Assembly (NCBI GenBank): GCA_025774555.1
Contig: JALGVT010000030.1
Location: 1 to 64,000, forward strand
Reading direction: 5' to 3'
DNA length: 64,000 nt
DNA from: a candidate division LCP-89 bacterium
GTDB lineage: Bacteria > Electryoneota > B3-LCP
The notes under the pieces were generated by a model, which saw nothing but the letters and a program-made list of their open reading frames with translations, was not told the origin of the DNA and did no database searches. Below, piece by piece: positions 8,272-19,100 of the stretch. Each line of letters begins with the position of its first letter. The first letter of the stretch is position 1. The position numbers and the translations under genes were made by a program.

Positions 8272-9697
8272 AGTAAGGGTTCGTTTTGCTCCAAGCCCCA
8301 CCGGATACCTTCATGTCGGCGGTGCGAGAACCGCTCTATTCAACTGGCTGTACGCGCGGCATAACAATGGCAAATTTCTGCTGCGTATCGAAGACACTGA
8401 CCGGAAACGTTCCACCGAAGACGCGGTTCGTGTCATTTTTACGGGATTAAAGCAACTGGGACTCGATTGGGATGAAGAGCCGCTATACCAGAGCACGCGG
8501 ATTGAGCAGCATCGAGATATCGTGAATCGGCTGTTGGATTCCGGCTCAGCATACCGCTGTTTCTGCGAATCTGAAAACCTTGCTCGCCAGCGGGGAGAAC
8601 AGGAAAAGCGCGGTAAGTTCTATCGCTATCCCGGAACCTGCCGCAGCCTGACAAACAGTGAGGTAGCAGAGCGGTTAAAGAAAGGGCAGCAATATGCCGT
8701 GCGCTTTAAATTGCCACCGGGACGGACGAAATTCAATGATATGGTCCACGGCGATATCGTCGTTCAACACGACGAGCTGGATGATTTCATCATCCTTCGT
8801 CAGAACGGAACGCCCGTTTATCAGGTGGCGGTGGTTGCCGATGATTCGTATATGGGAATCACCCATGTCATTCGCGGTGACGATCATATCTCAAACACCC
8901 CGAAGCAGATACTTCTATATCAGGCATTGGGATTACCTGTGCCTGAATTTGCGCATGTGCCGCTGATTCTGGGAGCCGATAAGAAGCGTCTTTCAAAACG
9001 GCATGGCGCCGCTTCAGTGACAGAATACACCGAGAGCGGAATCCTACCCGAAACGATGCTCAATTTTCTGGCATTATTGGGCTGGTCACCCGGCGATGAC
9101 CGTGAAATCCTAACCCAGCAAGAGATGATCGACGCTTTCAACTTCAAGCGTATCACACCGAAAGGAGCGGTCTTCGATGAGACAAAACTCCAGTGGATGA
9201 ACGCGAAGCATATCTTTGCCATGCCTGCCCTGAAAATCTGGCAGAATATTCAACCGCATTTAGCTGAATACTGCAGGCAAAATAATGCCGCGCCGCCCGA
9301 TGAATCATTCGGTTTAAGACTGGTTAAGCTGTTTGGCGATCGAATTCAATCATTCCGCGAAGCGCCGGATCTAATGTCTTATTTTTTCGTCGATCCTACA
9401 AATTGGGATGAAAAGGGGATTAAAAAGCACTGGAAAAGTGATACTCCTGAACACTTGCAGCTCTTATCCAGGCATTTTCAAGATATTGATAAGTGGGGAG
9501 CAGAGCAACTCGAGCTGTGTGTTGACAACACTGCTGAAGAACTGGAAATCAAGCGGGCAAAACTGATCCATCCGCTAAGACTGGTTCTGACTGGAAGAAC
9601 GCACAGCCCCGGTATCTTCGAGGTGATGGAGTTGTTAGGGAAGGATCTAAGCATTAAAAGAATAAATACCGGGGTAGAGTGGATTTCGATAAAATAG
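8264..9697 (+). CDS. gltX: Glutamyl-tRNA synthetase
   Basis: This 477-residue class I synthetase charges tRNA-Glu. It has the HIGH-equivalent PTGYLHVGG near residue 12 and the KMSKS-equivalent KKRLSKRHGA near residue 243. Length and domain order are normal, with a discriminating C-terminal anticodon-binding half. I choose the GTG at 8264, which is preceded by a GGAGGAG ribosome-binding site 7 bases upstream and gives the standard N-terminus reading VRFAPSPTG. Whether it charges Glu only or also tRNA-Gln cannot be told here. Confidence 0.97.
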   Translation: MSEVRVRFAPSPTGYLHVGGARTALFNWLYARHNNGKFLLRIEDTDRKRSTEDAVRVIFTGLKQLGLDWDEEPLYQSTRIEQHRDIVNRLLDSGSAYRCFCESENLARQRGEQEKRGKFYRYPGTCRSLTNSEVAERLKKGQQYAVRFKLPPGRTKFNDMVHGDIVVQHDELDDFIILRQNGTPVYQVAVVADDSYMGITHVIRGDDHISNTPKQILLYQALGLPVPEFAHVPLILGADKKRLSKRHGAASVTEYTESGILPETMLNFLALLGWSPGDDREILTQQEMIDAFNFKRITPKGAVFDETKLQWMNAKHIFAMPALKIWQNIQPHLAEYCRQNNAAPPDESFGLRLVKLFGDRIQSFREAPDLMSYFFVDPTNWDEKGIKKHWKSDTPEHLQLLSRHFQDIDKWGAEQLELCVDNTAEELEIKRAKLIHPLRLVLTGRTHSPGIFEVMELLGKDLSIKRINTGVEWISIK

Positions 9698-9770
9698 TAG
9701 GTAAATATTTCCCATTAGTATTTATGTGATCCAGGTCAACAATAAAAAGAGGGCAGCCGAGAAAAAGGAC

Positions 9771-9799
9771 TTGACATAAGGTAGAATTATAACTATATT
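9771..9799 (+). promoter_or_regulatory. Promoter of the 9879 cargo gene
   Basis: The -35 box TTGACA (9771-9776), a 17-base spacer and the -10 box TATATT (9794-9799) lie 80 bases upstream of the C39-like secreted protein gene. The same layout recurs before other cargo genes in this window. Confidence 0.65.
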
Positions 9800-9878
9800 A
9801 ACTATGGGTAGAAATCATGCTACCGCAAATCGTAAGTAATTGAATCATATATAATAGGTAAAAACGAAAGGGGTTCCT

Positions 9879-11615
9879 ATGAAACTTCTATCCCTGGTTC
9901 TTACTTTACTGCTGATTACAGTCTATGCATTTGCCACGCCGATTCCTCAGGGGACGGCGCAGGTTGCAGCTCGTTGGGCAGCGGAATCCGTTTGGGATGA
10001 CGTGTGCGTTCTGGACTGTAAAGTGCTGCTAAAGCCGGATGGTGGTTCTTCCGCCTATTGCTTCACTTTCGGCATTAATGGTGTAACTGAAATTGATGAA
10101 GGTATTATCCTTGAAGGGTATAACCTGCGCCAGATGGGTCAGATTGATGAAGGCTGGTTGGTTGCCCGTGCGCCCGATAGCTATGCCCATGCCATCGTAG
10201 CGGTGGACGACCAGTACGGTCCCATCCTTGAAATGTGTGACGGGCTGCCCACGCACATGATCTTCCGCGAAGACGTGAAAGATATGGGTGAACTGCTCTT
10301 TGGACAGAGCGTTGAAATCTGTGAAATGTATTACCTCTACCCGCTGGAAAACTGGTACCGTGTTGCCGCCAGTCAGTCCAGTGTAATCGTCAATCCCAGA
10401 CGTGATCTCACCATCGATTCAAGTGATTTCAACGTCTTTGGCAGTCTGTATGATCATCCTGGAAATCCCTCCTCGCCTTACTATTGGGAACAAGCTGCGA
10501 TGGCTCCTGTGCCCGCACAGGATGACATTGGTTACATTGCCGACGTTCCGAATTTCAATCAGGAAGATACGGATTGCGGTCCTCATTCATCCGCTCAAGC
10601 GACCGGATACTGGGATGACCACACTTACCTATCTACAGGTCCATGGGATCTACTTATCGATACAGACTTCTGGGGTTTACGCGATGAAATGCGTTCCGCT
10701 ATGGGCTGGGTTCCCGGCAGCGGTGTGACCATGACCGAAATTCGCGACGGCATCGAAACAGTATGCAACGATCCAACCTATTACAACAACTACGCTTTCG
10801 ATGCTATCCTCCACAATAATCCGGCTTATACCGTCTGCACGGATGCCGTCGATGGAGGCAGACCGGGCGTTATCGGCGTCTTCGATCATCCGACTTATGG
10901 CAATCACGCCATGACACTGGTGGGTTACAACGATTCACCTTCTCAATTGGTGCAGGTTCACGACAACTGGCCCCCGTCCAATGACGAACCATGGCTGGAA
11001 TGGGGCGTCTGGTTTGACGGCTATGTAGATGTTTTCCCTGGAGGTGGCGGATCCACTACGCCGATCACGTTGGCTTCCTTCACCGGCAGTTTTACTAATG
11101 GAACAGTGGTTTTGTCCTGGACTACTGCCTGCGAAATCGACTGCTACGGGTATAACATTCTCAGAGAAGAGAATGACAGCGCAATACAGATCAATCCTGA
11201 AACGATTCTCGCCACCGGCAGCAGCTGTGAGACTACAGACTATAGCTGTATTGATACAGACGTAATCCCGGGCGGGACATACGTCTATCAATTGGAGACT
11301 ATCTTCAATGACGGGCGTTCAGAAACCTCGGGAAGCGTTCAGGTTAGAACGTTGACGCACGATCTGGCGCAAAACACACCTAACCCGTTTAACCCGATGA
11401 CCACCATTCGCTATCAGGTGCCGCAAGCCGGATTTGTCAGTCTCATCGTCTTCGATGTGACGGGAAAACAGGTTGCCGAGCTTGTCAATCAACGGATGGA
11501 AGCCAATTCTTACAATGCCGTCTTTGACGCCAGCGGATTGGCATCCGGCATCTACTTCTACAAACTTCAGGCGGGAGATTTCACTTCCGTCCGCAAGATG
11601 GTGCTGATGAAGTAA
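9879..11615 (+). CDS. Secreted C39-like peptidase-domain protein with T9SS sorting tail
   Basis: This 578-residue protein starts with a signal peptide ending near residue 20. After an N-terminal region reminiscent of a propeptide, residues ~225-370 look like a peptidase C39-like fold: Cys233 in DTDCGPHS, His343 in YGNHAMTLVGYN and Asp362/Asn363 in VHDNW are the candidate catalytic residues. A fibronectin-like segment follows (residues ~395-490). The last ~80 residues are a type A T9SS sorting domain (NTPNPFNPMTTIRY, ending KMVLMK). It is probably exported by SprA-type T9SS and held at or released from the surface. Protease activity is inferred, not shown. Confidence 0.75.
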   Translation: MKLLSLVLTLLLITVYAFATPIPQGTAQVAARWAAESVWDDVCVLDCKVLLKPDGGSSAYCFTFGINGVTEIDEGIILEGYNLRQMGQIDEGWLVARAPDSYAHAIVAVDDQYGPILEMCDGLPTHMIFREDVKDMGELLFGQSVEICEMYYLYPLENWYRVAASQSSVIVNPRRDLTIDSSDFNVFGSLYDHPGNPSSPYYWEQAAMAPVPAQDDIGYIADVPNFNQEDTDCGPHSSAQATGYWDDHTYLSTGPWDLLIDTDFWGLRDEMRSAMGWVPGSGVTMTEIRDGIETVCNDPTYYNNYAFDAILHNNPAYTVCTDAVDGGRPGVIGVFDHPTYGNHAMTLVGYNDSPSQLVQVHDNWPPSNDEPWLEWGVWFDGYVDVFPGGGGSTTPITLASFTGSFTNGTVVLSWTTACEIDCYGYNILREENDSAIQINPETILATGSSCETTDYSCIDTDVIPGGTYVYQLETIFNDGRSETSGSVQVRTLTHDLAQNTPNPFNPMTTIRYQVPQAGFVSLIVFDVTGKQVAELVNQRMEANSYNAVFDASGLASGIYFYKLQAGDFTSVRKMVLMK

Positions 11616-11630
11616 CTTAAACTAAAAATA

Positions 11631-11677
11631 ATCCCCCCCAGCCCCCCTTTCTTTTCAAGGGGGGAGTAAGGGGGGAT
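11631..11677. repeat. C/G-run palindrome, copy 1
   Basis: Two C6-7 runs are followed by two G6 runs, forming an inverted repeat bounded by ATCCCCCC and GGGGGGAT. A nearly identical block lies at 38056-38098, again between a T9SS cargo gene and a GGGGCTGTCCC element. It could form a strong hairpin and help end transcription. Confidence 0.75.
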
Positions 11678-11686
11678 CTGTTTATT

Positions 11687-11818
11687 GGGGCTGTCCCAAA
11701 AGTCAATAAACTGTCATTACGAACGAAGTGTGGTAATCTCTTAGTACTTGTAAAATAGGAGATTGCCACGTCACTTCGTTCCTCGCAATGACACTGTCAG
11801 ATACTTTTAGGACAGCCC
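11687..11818. repeat. TIR element copy A (MITE-like)
   Basis: This 132-bp element is bounded by GGGGCTGTCCCAAAAG and its imperfect reverse complement CTTTTAGGACAGCCC. The inside is itself an inverted repeat: GTCATT...GAACGAAGTGTGG on the left mirrors CCACGTCACTTCGTTCC...AATGAC on the right. It has no ORF. Confidence 0.85.
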
Positions 11819-11846
11819 TTTTGCTCTCCTCTGGCGGGGATTAAGG

Positions 11847-11867
11847 GGGGCGAGGTTACCTCGCCCC
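11847..11867. repeat. GGGGCGAGG palindrome
   Basis: GGGGCGAGGT and ACCTCGCCCC are separated by one base. The arms match the palindrome found inside the coding region at 47537-47556. Confidence 0.7.
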
Positions 11868-11934
11868 TACGATATCATTGGGCGATCCTCGTGATCTCCC
11901 TTTATATTTCTCTGCATGGGTGCTTCTCCCCGTA

Positions 11935-11970
11935 AAAAAGAGGCTGTCCCAAAAGGGTCAGCCTCTTTTT
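11935..11970. terminator. Bidirectional terminator between convergent genes
   Basis: AAAAAGAGGCTG (11935-11946) pairs with CAGCCTCTTTTT (11959-11970). The inner CCC and GGG extend the stem around an AAAA loop, so the A and T runs give U-tails in both directions. The core GGCTGTCCCAAAAG matches one end of the dispersed TIR element, suggesting the terminator was made from it. Confidence 0.85.
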
Positions 11971-12006
11971 CTTTGAATTATAGTCATTCTGAGAATCGCT
12001 ATCAAC

Positions 12007-12981
12007 CTATTTCATCAGCGTTGCCCGGGCGGTAACCGTTTGGTCACCAGCATTAAGTTTGATGATGTAAGTGCCCGAGGCGGCTGAAGCGGGCTTCCAA
12101 CTGACGATGTGCCGTCCTGCGGGGAAGAAACCACCTGCGATTTCTTCAATCATTCGACCGGATAGGTCATACGCTCGAAGAGAGATGTTCTGAGGTTTCT
12201 GCAGATTGATCGTCAGCGAGGTTTCCGGATTAAACGGATTAGGATAGGGTCCCTCCAGACTAAAATCTGACGGGATTCGGTCAGGCTCCAGCCAGACAGA
12301 CGTAGTGTCTTCGAAAATCAGCACCTGCGCACGGATCATGAAGTTGACGCCCAGTCCCCAGTTGGCGCTGATGGTTCCCCACATACCCATCTCACCCCAG
12401 TATTCAGAGCTGAAGGTCGTTTCAGGGATGCCATCGTCCGATATCATGGCAAGTATGGTATCGGTGGCGGCGGTGTCAGCAATGTCCCAGCCTACGTGGA
12501 ATTGCATCCCGGCGCCGAAATTCAGAGTGTCGTTGAGGTCTAAATCAACGATTGTCGGATCGGGGTACAGGCTGATCGATGCCCCCTCTATCAGTATTTC
12601 ATCGTATGCTGGTGGTTCCGGGTAGAGTCCGGTGCTGGGCCAGACCAAAACCTTAATGTCCGGCAGATCGCTGCTATCGCCGGATATATCGGTAAAATAG
12701 AATTCAGCGGAGATCAGCTTGCACGAATCCGGAGCAGAAAAGCGGACGTTGAAATAATGATCATCCCATTCGTCCGGCAGAGGGAAGTAATACTGCGGAT
12801 TTCCGTCATCGTGAAATAGCAGCGTGTCATAGTCTGAGACTGACAGAGTAGATTCGCTGTTATAAATCTTCATGGCTTCCGGAGCCTTAGTGGATTCGGC
12901 GCAGAAAGCGAGATTTACAACGAAAACTGCAGACATTAATGCAGCAGAAATTACCTTTGTATTAAACATAACGTTCACCAT
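12007..12981 (-). CDS. Secreted T9SS cargo protein, unknown function
   Basis: This 324-residue protein has an N-terminal signal peptide (hydrophobic core at residues ~9-25, ending near AFCA). An alternative start at ATG 12969 has a better-placed GGTGA ribosome-binding site. The middle ~220 residues are acidic and beta-rich with no family I recognise. The C-terminal ~80 residues form a T9SS sorting domain (YPNPFNPETSLTINL, ending ARATLMK). It is convergent with the 9879 gene and divergent from sprA. Confidence 0.75.
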   Translation of the reverse strand: MVNVMFNTKVISAALMSAVFVVNLAFCAESTKAPEAMKIYNSESTLSVSDYDTLLFHDDGNPQYYFPLPDEWDDHYFNVRFSAPDSCKLISAEFYFTDISGDSSDLPDIKVLVWPSTGLYPEPPAYDEILIEGASISLYPDPTIVDLDLNDTLNFGAGMQFHVGWDIADTAATDTILAMISDDGIPETTFSSEYWGEMGMWGTISANWGLGVNFMIRAQVLIFEDTTSVWLEPDRIPSDFSLEGPYPNPFNPETSLTINLQKPQNISLRAYDLSGRMIEEIAGGFFPAGRHIVSWKPASAASGTYIIKLNAGDQTVTARATLMK

Positions 12982-13072
12982 GATAAGAAATGCAGCTTTC
13001 CCGGATCAAAATTCGGGTTTCGGTAGTTCAATCACCCGAGGATTCGACTCTCTTTAAAGGGAATTTGTTCCC

Positions 13073-13101
13073 AATATACCAATTTTATTCTAACAAGACA
13101 A
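13073..13101 (-). promoter_or_regulatory. Promoter of the 12007 cargo gene
   Basis: Read on the - strand, TTGTCT (13101-13096), a 17-base spacer and TATATT (13078-13073) lie about 90 bases before the start of the cargo gene. Confidence 0.55.
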
Positions 13102-13136
13102 GCGCAAAGTTTCACATCTGCTAGTTTATACCCTCG

Positions 13137-16100
13137 ATGAATCGAAAGCTCAACAGAGATATCCTGTTTCTTTTTCAAGGAATTACCGGCAAACTGTGCC
13201 TTTTTACAAAAAGCGCCGTTGCTTTACTGGCTGTTGTTCTGGTATTCTATTCATCCGCTTCTGCAATGCCCGCCGATTCTTTTTCGGTGAATCTTGATCT
13301 GAAGATAACCGGAGCCATCGATCTGCGCAGCTTGAATAAGCCGTTTGCCTTCACCAAGGCGATGCTTGCTGATACAACCGCAAGGCTGCTGAAATCTGAA
13401 TCGCAGGATTTCAAATCGTTGACGGAGATGGATTCAGCGTGGCAGTTTGTTTCTATTCGGTACACTCTTCTCGGCGAAGACTGGTTCCAGCCTATCGTTT
13501 TCGATTATGAACAGTACCAGCAATACCGGCTCAGAGAAGATAAGATTGCTCTCTTTATCGAGGCAAGTATGGAAGCGCTTAAGCCGGAAACATCACAAGC
13601 CGGCGGCGAGATGCTTACCATAGAGATTCCATTCAAGATCAAATCGAAGACGTTCAACAAGATATTCGGCGGGGATCGAGTGCGGCTGCGCATTTCCGGT
13701 AATATCAACATTGAAGGTGGATTCAGACGTGAGGATCAGGCTCAGGTCGCCACGATTTCAGGACAGGAAACCGATTACAGTTTTCATATCGATCAAACAC
13801 AGCGATTCAAGATAAAGGGCGAGATCGGCGACAAGGTTTCCGTTGAAGTGGATCAGGACAGCGAGCGGATGTTCGAGTTTGAAAACGCTCTCAAGCTGAC
13901 CTATACGGGCTACGAAGATGAGATCATCCAGAAGATCGAAGCCGGTAATATCGGCTTGCAGTTGACCGGCACGCAACTGGCGACTTTTTCCGGTCAGAAC
14001 AAGGGTCTCTTCGGACTGAAATCGGTAATGCAGTTCGGAGCTTTTTCGCTGACCACTATCGCCAGTTTGGAGAAGGGCGATAAGAATAAGATATCGATCA
14101 AGGGCGGCGCTCAGGAAACGGAAGTTGATATTCCGGTCCACATGCCCTCAGTTGGGAGGTATTTCTTCCTCGGACAGCAGTATCGTGAACAGTACAAGGA
14201 GTTCACCGACGCGATGGTTCATATCCCGGGGAACAACAAAGTTATAGATATGAATCAGTTCTACGTCTATAAACGCAACACCAGCAGCTATGACGAAGAT
14301 CAGTTCTACGCTTACGCGGTCTATGATTCCATCCGGGACAGGACTGATCCGGAGGTTTTTTATACACGGGAAGAGATCGAGAATTTAGGGCTGGATACTC
14401 TGTCACAGAGCAGCGACATCGAGTTCCAGCCGAGCAACTTTATCCTGCTGGATCAATCGCAGTATTCCATGGATCCGCAGATGGGATATATCCGTTTGAA
14501 TGCACCGGTCACCTCGAACGACGACGTATTGGCTGTCGCATATGCAACCAATGACGGAACGATTTTCGGCGACCTGAATCCCACCAAGGGTGATACGGTA
14601 GTCCTTAAACTGATACGTCCTATGAATCCACTTCCCACGGATCAGAGCTGGTCGATGGCATGGCGCAATGTCTACTTCCTGGGCGGGGGAAGCATCGAAA
14701 GAGAGGGCTTCTCGCTTAAAATCACCTATAATCCGTCCGGCACGACGGTGATGGAGAGTATCGAAGTTGGCGGTGAGCAGCAGAGTCTCCTGACTCTGTT
14801 TGGTCTGGACATCAAGAATTCGACCGGCGCCAATCAGCAGGACGGCATTATCGACGATAACCCGGCGTTGATTAACTACAGTTATGGCGAACTGATATTT
14901 CCTGATCTGCAGCCGTTTGATCCCGAAGGATACTTGGTTCATGATATCCCCCTCGAGAATATCCCCTGGTCGTTATTGGATCATGAGAATGAATTTCCGG
15001 ATACCCTGAAGTTCCCCTCAATTTATGACTCCGCGAACGTTATCACCACCAATTTCAGCATCAAGGCGAAATTAAAGAGCGTCATGGCGACGTACAGCCT
15101 CGGTTTCAACGTTCTTGAGAATTCAGAGGAGATTTATCTAAGCGGCAAGAAACTCAGAAAAGGAAGCGATTATACCATAGATTATTATTCTGGGACTTTG
15201 ACTATTTTAAACCAGTCAGCGCTGTCTCCTTCCGCCAACCTCGAAATCGTATATGAGTCAGGGGAACTGTTCCAACTGGATAAGAAGACGCTCTTGGGTA
15301 TTAGAGGCGAATACCAGCTATGGGATCAATCCTTCATCGGTTTAACGGCGCTGTATTTAAATGAGAAACCGCTTCAGGACAGAGTACGCATTGGCAACGA
15401 ACCGCTGCGTAATTTCCTCTGGGACGTCAATTCGCGACTGATTTTTAAGCCAGAATTTCTGACCAAAGCGGTGGATTTCATCCCGCTCGTTGAAACGGAC
15501 GCTCCCTCACAATTCAAATTCGAAATGGAATACGCTCAGGTGCATCCCAATCCCAACTCGCTGAACAACGAGGCAACTGGCGATCCCAACGGAGTTGCCT
15601 ATGTCGATGATTTCGAGTCGATTAAGAAAACCAGTCCGATGGGGATCATGCGCCGACAGTGGCGGCATTCATCCTACCCTGGATTTACATCCGCAGGCAG
15701 GAGCCGCGGCACGTTCGTCTGGTTCAATCCCTACGATCAGGTATCCATCAAGGAGATTTGGCCCAATCGTCCCACCAATTCCAGCGTGGCTCAGCGAGCG
15801 CATGTATTGACCTGCTATTTCAGCCCGATAGAGCCGGATACTACTTATCCTCCAACTAAGGAAGAGGAACTGAAATCATCCTGGGGAGGTGTGATGCGGG
15901 CGCTTTCCGCCGGCTATCACAATCAGGATAAAGCCAAGTACATCGAAATCATGCTCCGCGTTAAAGAGAAAGGCACCCGACGCTACAACACACCGGGTAA
16001 ACTCCACCTCGATCTGGGGCAAATCAGTGAAGATTTGATTCCCAATGGGAAGCTCGATACCGAGGACGTTCCCTTTGAAGGTCAGACACAGGGTGACGGG

Positions 16101-19100
16101 TTCTGTGACCAGGATGAAGATACCGGCATCGACGGCGTAAGTGCCTCTGATCCGAACGATTACTGGGATATCAATAGCGACGGTGTGCAAAATGATGATG
16201 AACCTCCTTCCATGGACGACTGGTCTTATGACCCCTCGCAACCCTACAATGTCTGGAAAATCAATGGTACGGAAGGTAACTGGAATGATGAGGGCGGACG
16301 TTATCCTGATACGGAAGATTTGGATAACGACAATTTCTTAGACACGCAGGCGAACCTCTTCCGGTACACGATCGACCTTTCTGAAACTGTACCGGGAGCC
16401 AATTACGAAATGGGTCCCGGCGGTCAATGGAATCCAACCCCGCAGCATCTCGTGACCGCGCCCAATGAGGATGGATGGAAAATGTACCGCCTTCCGATTG
16501 AATCTGCTGAAGCGCTGGGGACGCCCGATCTTTCACAGATTCAGTACGTGCGGCTCTGGTTCGATGGTTTCGCTGAACAGGATACCATAGAAATATCAAT
16601 CGCAACTCTGGAGATTGTCAGCAACGTATGGGAAGCGGTGCCCATGCTGGATCCCTTGACGCAAACCGGCTACGAACCTGTATCGGTAGCGGTGATTAGT
16701 ACCTATGACGATCCGAATTATAAAGCTCCGAAGGGCGTCGCCGGAGAGCGAGATCCGGTGACGGATATAATCAGTCAGGAGCAGTCGCTGGTTTTAAAGG
16801 CGAACCAGATTGCGGACAGCAGTGAAGGAATCGTTGTCAGGCGGCTGTATGAAAACATGGATTTCCTCGAATATCGGAAATTGAAGATGTTCGTTCACGG
16901 CGGCGGCACCAACAGCGACAGCAGTGAAGCTGCATTCAATAACGATAACGAACAGGTGTGGATGTTTTTCCGCTTCGGCTCTGATACCACCCGCAATTAT
17001 TATGAATACAAGCAGAGGGTATATCCTGAGTGGGACAGCCGAAACGAAATGGAGATAAATCTCGAACAACTGCCGCAGTTGAAACGACCGGATATTGCGG
17101 ATACAATAATGGTCAGCAACGGCGATACTTTAAGCGTAGTGGGAAATCCATCGTTATCTCAAATAAAGCAATTCACGGTCGGCATAATTCCAATCGGATT
17201 TGACATTACTGAAGAGCAGAATATCGAAGTGTGGCTGGATGAGCTGCGTGTCAGCGACGTCAAGAAGGATATCGGCAGAAAGGCGCGCGCCTCTGCTGAC
17301 CTGACGCTCGCAGACCTGGCGACTCTCCACGTTAACATGGAAGTTTCAGATGGAGACTTCCACAACGTCAATACGCGTAGCGGATCGAGGAGAAACTCCA
17401 TATCGGGAGCGGCGACGGGTTCTTTCAGGCTCGATAAGTTCGTGAATCCTAAGTGGGGTCTATCAATACCCATCAGCGGCAACTTTTCGCAGTCTGAGGA
17501 TGTGCCTTATTATTTCTCAAACAGCGACATTCTGGTCGATAATAATAACCAGCAGCAGGTCGATACAGTCAAGACTTATACACAGACTTTCGGAGGTGGA
17601 TTTGATATTTCAAAGAATACGCCGTCTGCCAGTCCTTATTTGAAATACACTATCGACAATTTGTCTGGGGGATATGACTATTCGCACACTGAGAGGACGG
17701 ACCCCACAACGCTGATGTCTGAAAGTGAATCGCATTCTGCGGACGTTGCCTATAATCTGAACTTTGGAAGACCGTCAATCGGAGTACTCTCCTGGTTGAA
17801 GGGTGTGCCGGTATTGAAGAAATACGCCGGTCTCAGGTTCTATCCGCTGATAACCAAGATCAATTTATCCATTTCAGGGACTGAGCAGATCAATGATACC
17901 AGGTACCGTGCAGGTAATCAAACAGCATCGCAGACCTTCTTCTTGACAAAAACGGCATCCAGCGCTTTGCGACCCTTCGAAAACATGAGTTTCGATGTGA
18001 CACGCGTACATAAATCAGATCTGTTAATGGATCCTGAATACCCCAAGGGTATCGACGATATTATTTCCGGCGATCTGGGTTGGGATGAGGATATGGACGT
18101 CAGTCAGACTATTACAGCGTCTTATAATCCAACCATCACCTCATGGCTGGATACTGACGTGCGCTATAATACGGCTTATCATTGGAATTGGGGTCAGGGA
18201 TACACTCAACACGCGCAGAACATCTCCAATGGCAGCACCATCACCGGTTCAGGGACACTGAAACTTACGCAGATATTCACAAAACCGACGCGGGAACAGG
18301 CTGCGAGTGGGGAAGCCCAGACGCAGCCCGAGAGTCCCGAAACGCAGGGTGAAACTGGTGACGATAAGGGATCTGAGCCAACCGGCGAAGAGGGCGAACC
18401 AGATGCCGGCGATCCCGAAGGTACGCCCGAACAGGGCGAGGAGGGCGAGCCCGATGACAGCCTGCGCGTACTGCCCACTATTGCTAAACCCACTGGTCAA
18501 AGCGCTTTACAGGACGCCTGGTACGTATTACGTTACACGGTGAGCAGGCTGCGGGATCTGAAAATAGATTACACTCAGCAGAACAACTGGTCTGATCCAT
18601 TGGTTGATGGGCAGGCTGGGGTGGGATACCAGCTCGGTTTGGATTCAAAGGATTATTCCAAGATAGCTGATGAGGCTTCTTATACCGGCTATTCAACGCG
18701 CACGCGCAGCGATGACTATAGATTTAAATCCGGATTGGATTTCTCCCGCGATTTCAAGGTTTCTCTCAGTTATAACTACGGTTGGAGCCAAAATGATCAG
18801 GGCAGCAGCGTGAGTGGTTCGACCTCGAAATCCCAGATGTATTTCTTCAAGGCGGGCGGCGATTCCATCAAAGTCACCGAGTTGCCTATTCCGGATTGGA
18901 CGGTTACCCTGTCCGGTTTGGAAAAAATCCCATTCTTTGAGAATATTGCCAAAACTGTTTCGCTGGATAATTCCTACACAGGGTCAAAATCATCGAGCTG
19001 GTCGGAAACGAAGAGCAATATTAAACAGCACGATTTGACACGTAATTTCAGCCCGCTGGTCGGATTGAATATATCCTGGAACGGGGGAGTTTCCACGAGT

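Larger units (their letters stand above)
11616..12006. other. Gene-free convergent region filled with repeats
   Basis: This region between convergent genes has no credible gene. It holds, in order, a GC-rich palindrome (11631-11677), a copy of the GGGGCTGTCCC element (11687-11818), a short GGGGCGAGG palindrome (11847-11867) and a strong bidirectional hairpin terminator (11935-11970). Confidence 0.8.

Noticed and set aside
14403-14942. 179-residue ORF antisense to sprA
   Set aside because: It is a shadow of sprA codon usage with no ribosome-binding site, domain or promoter.
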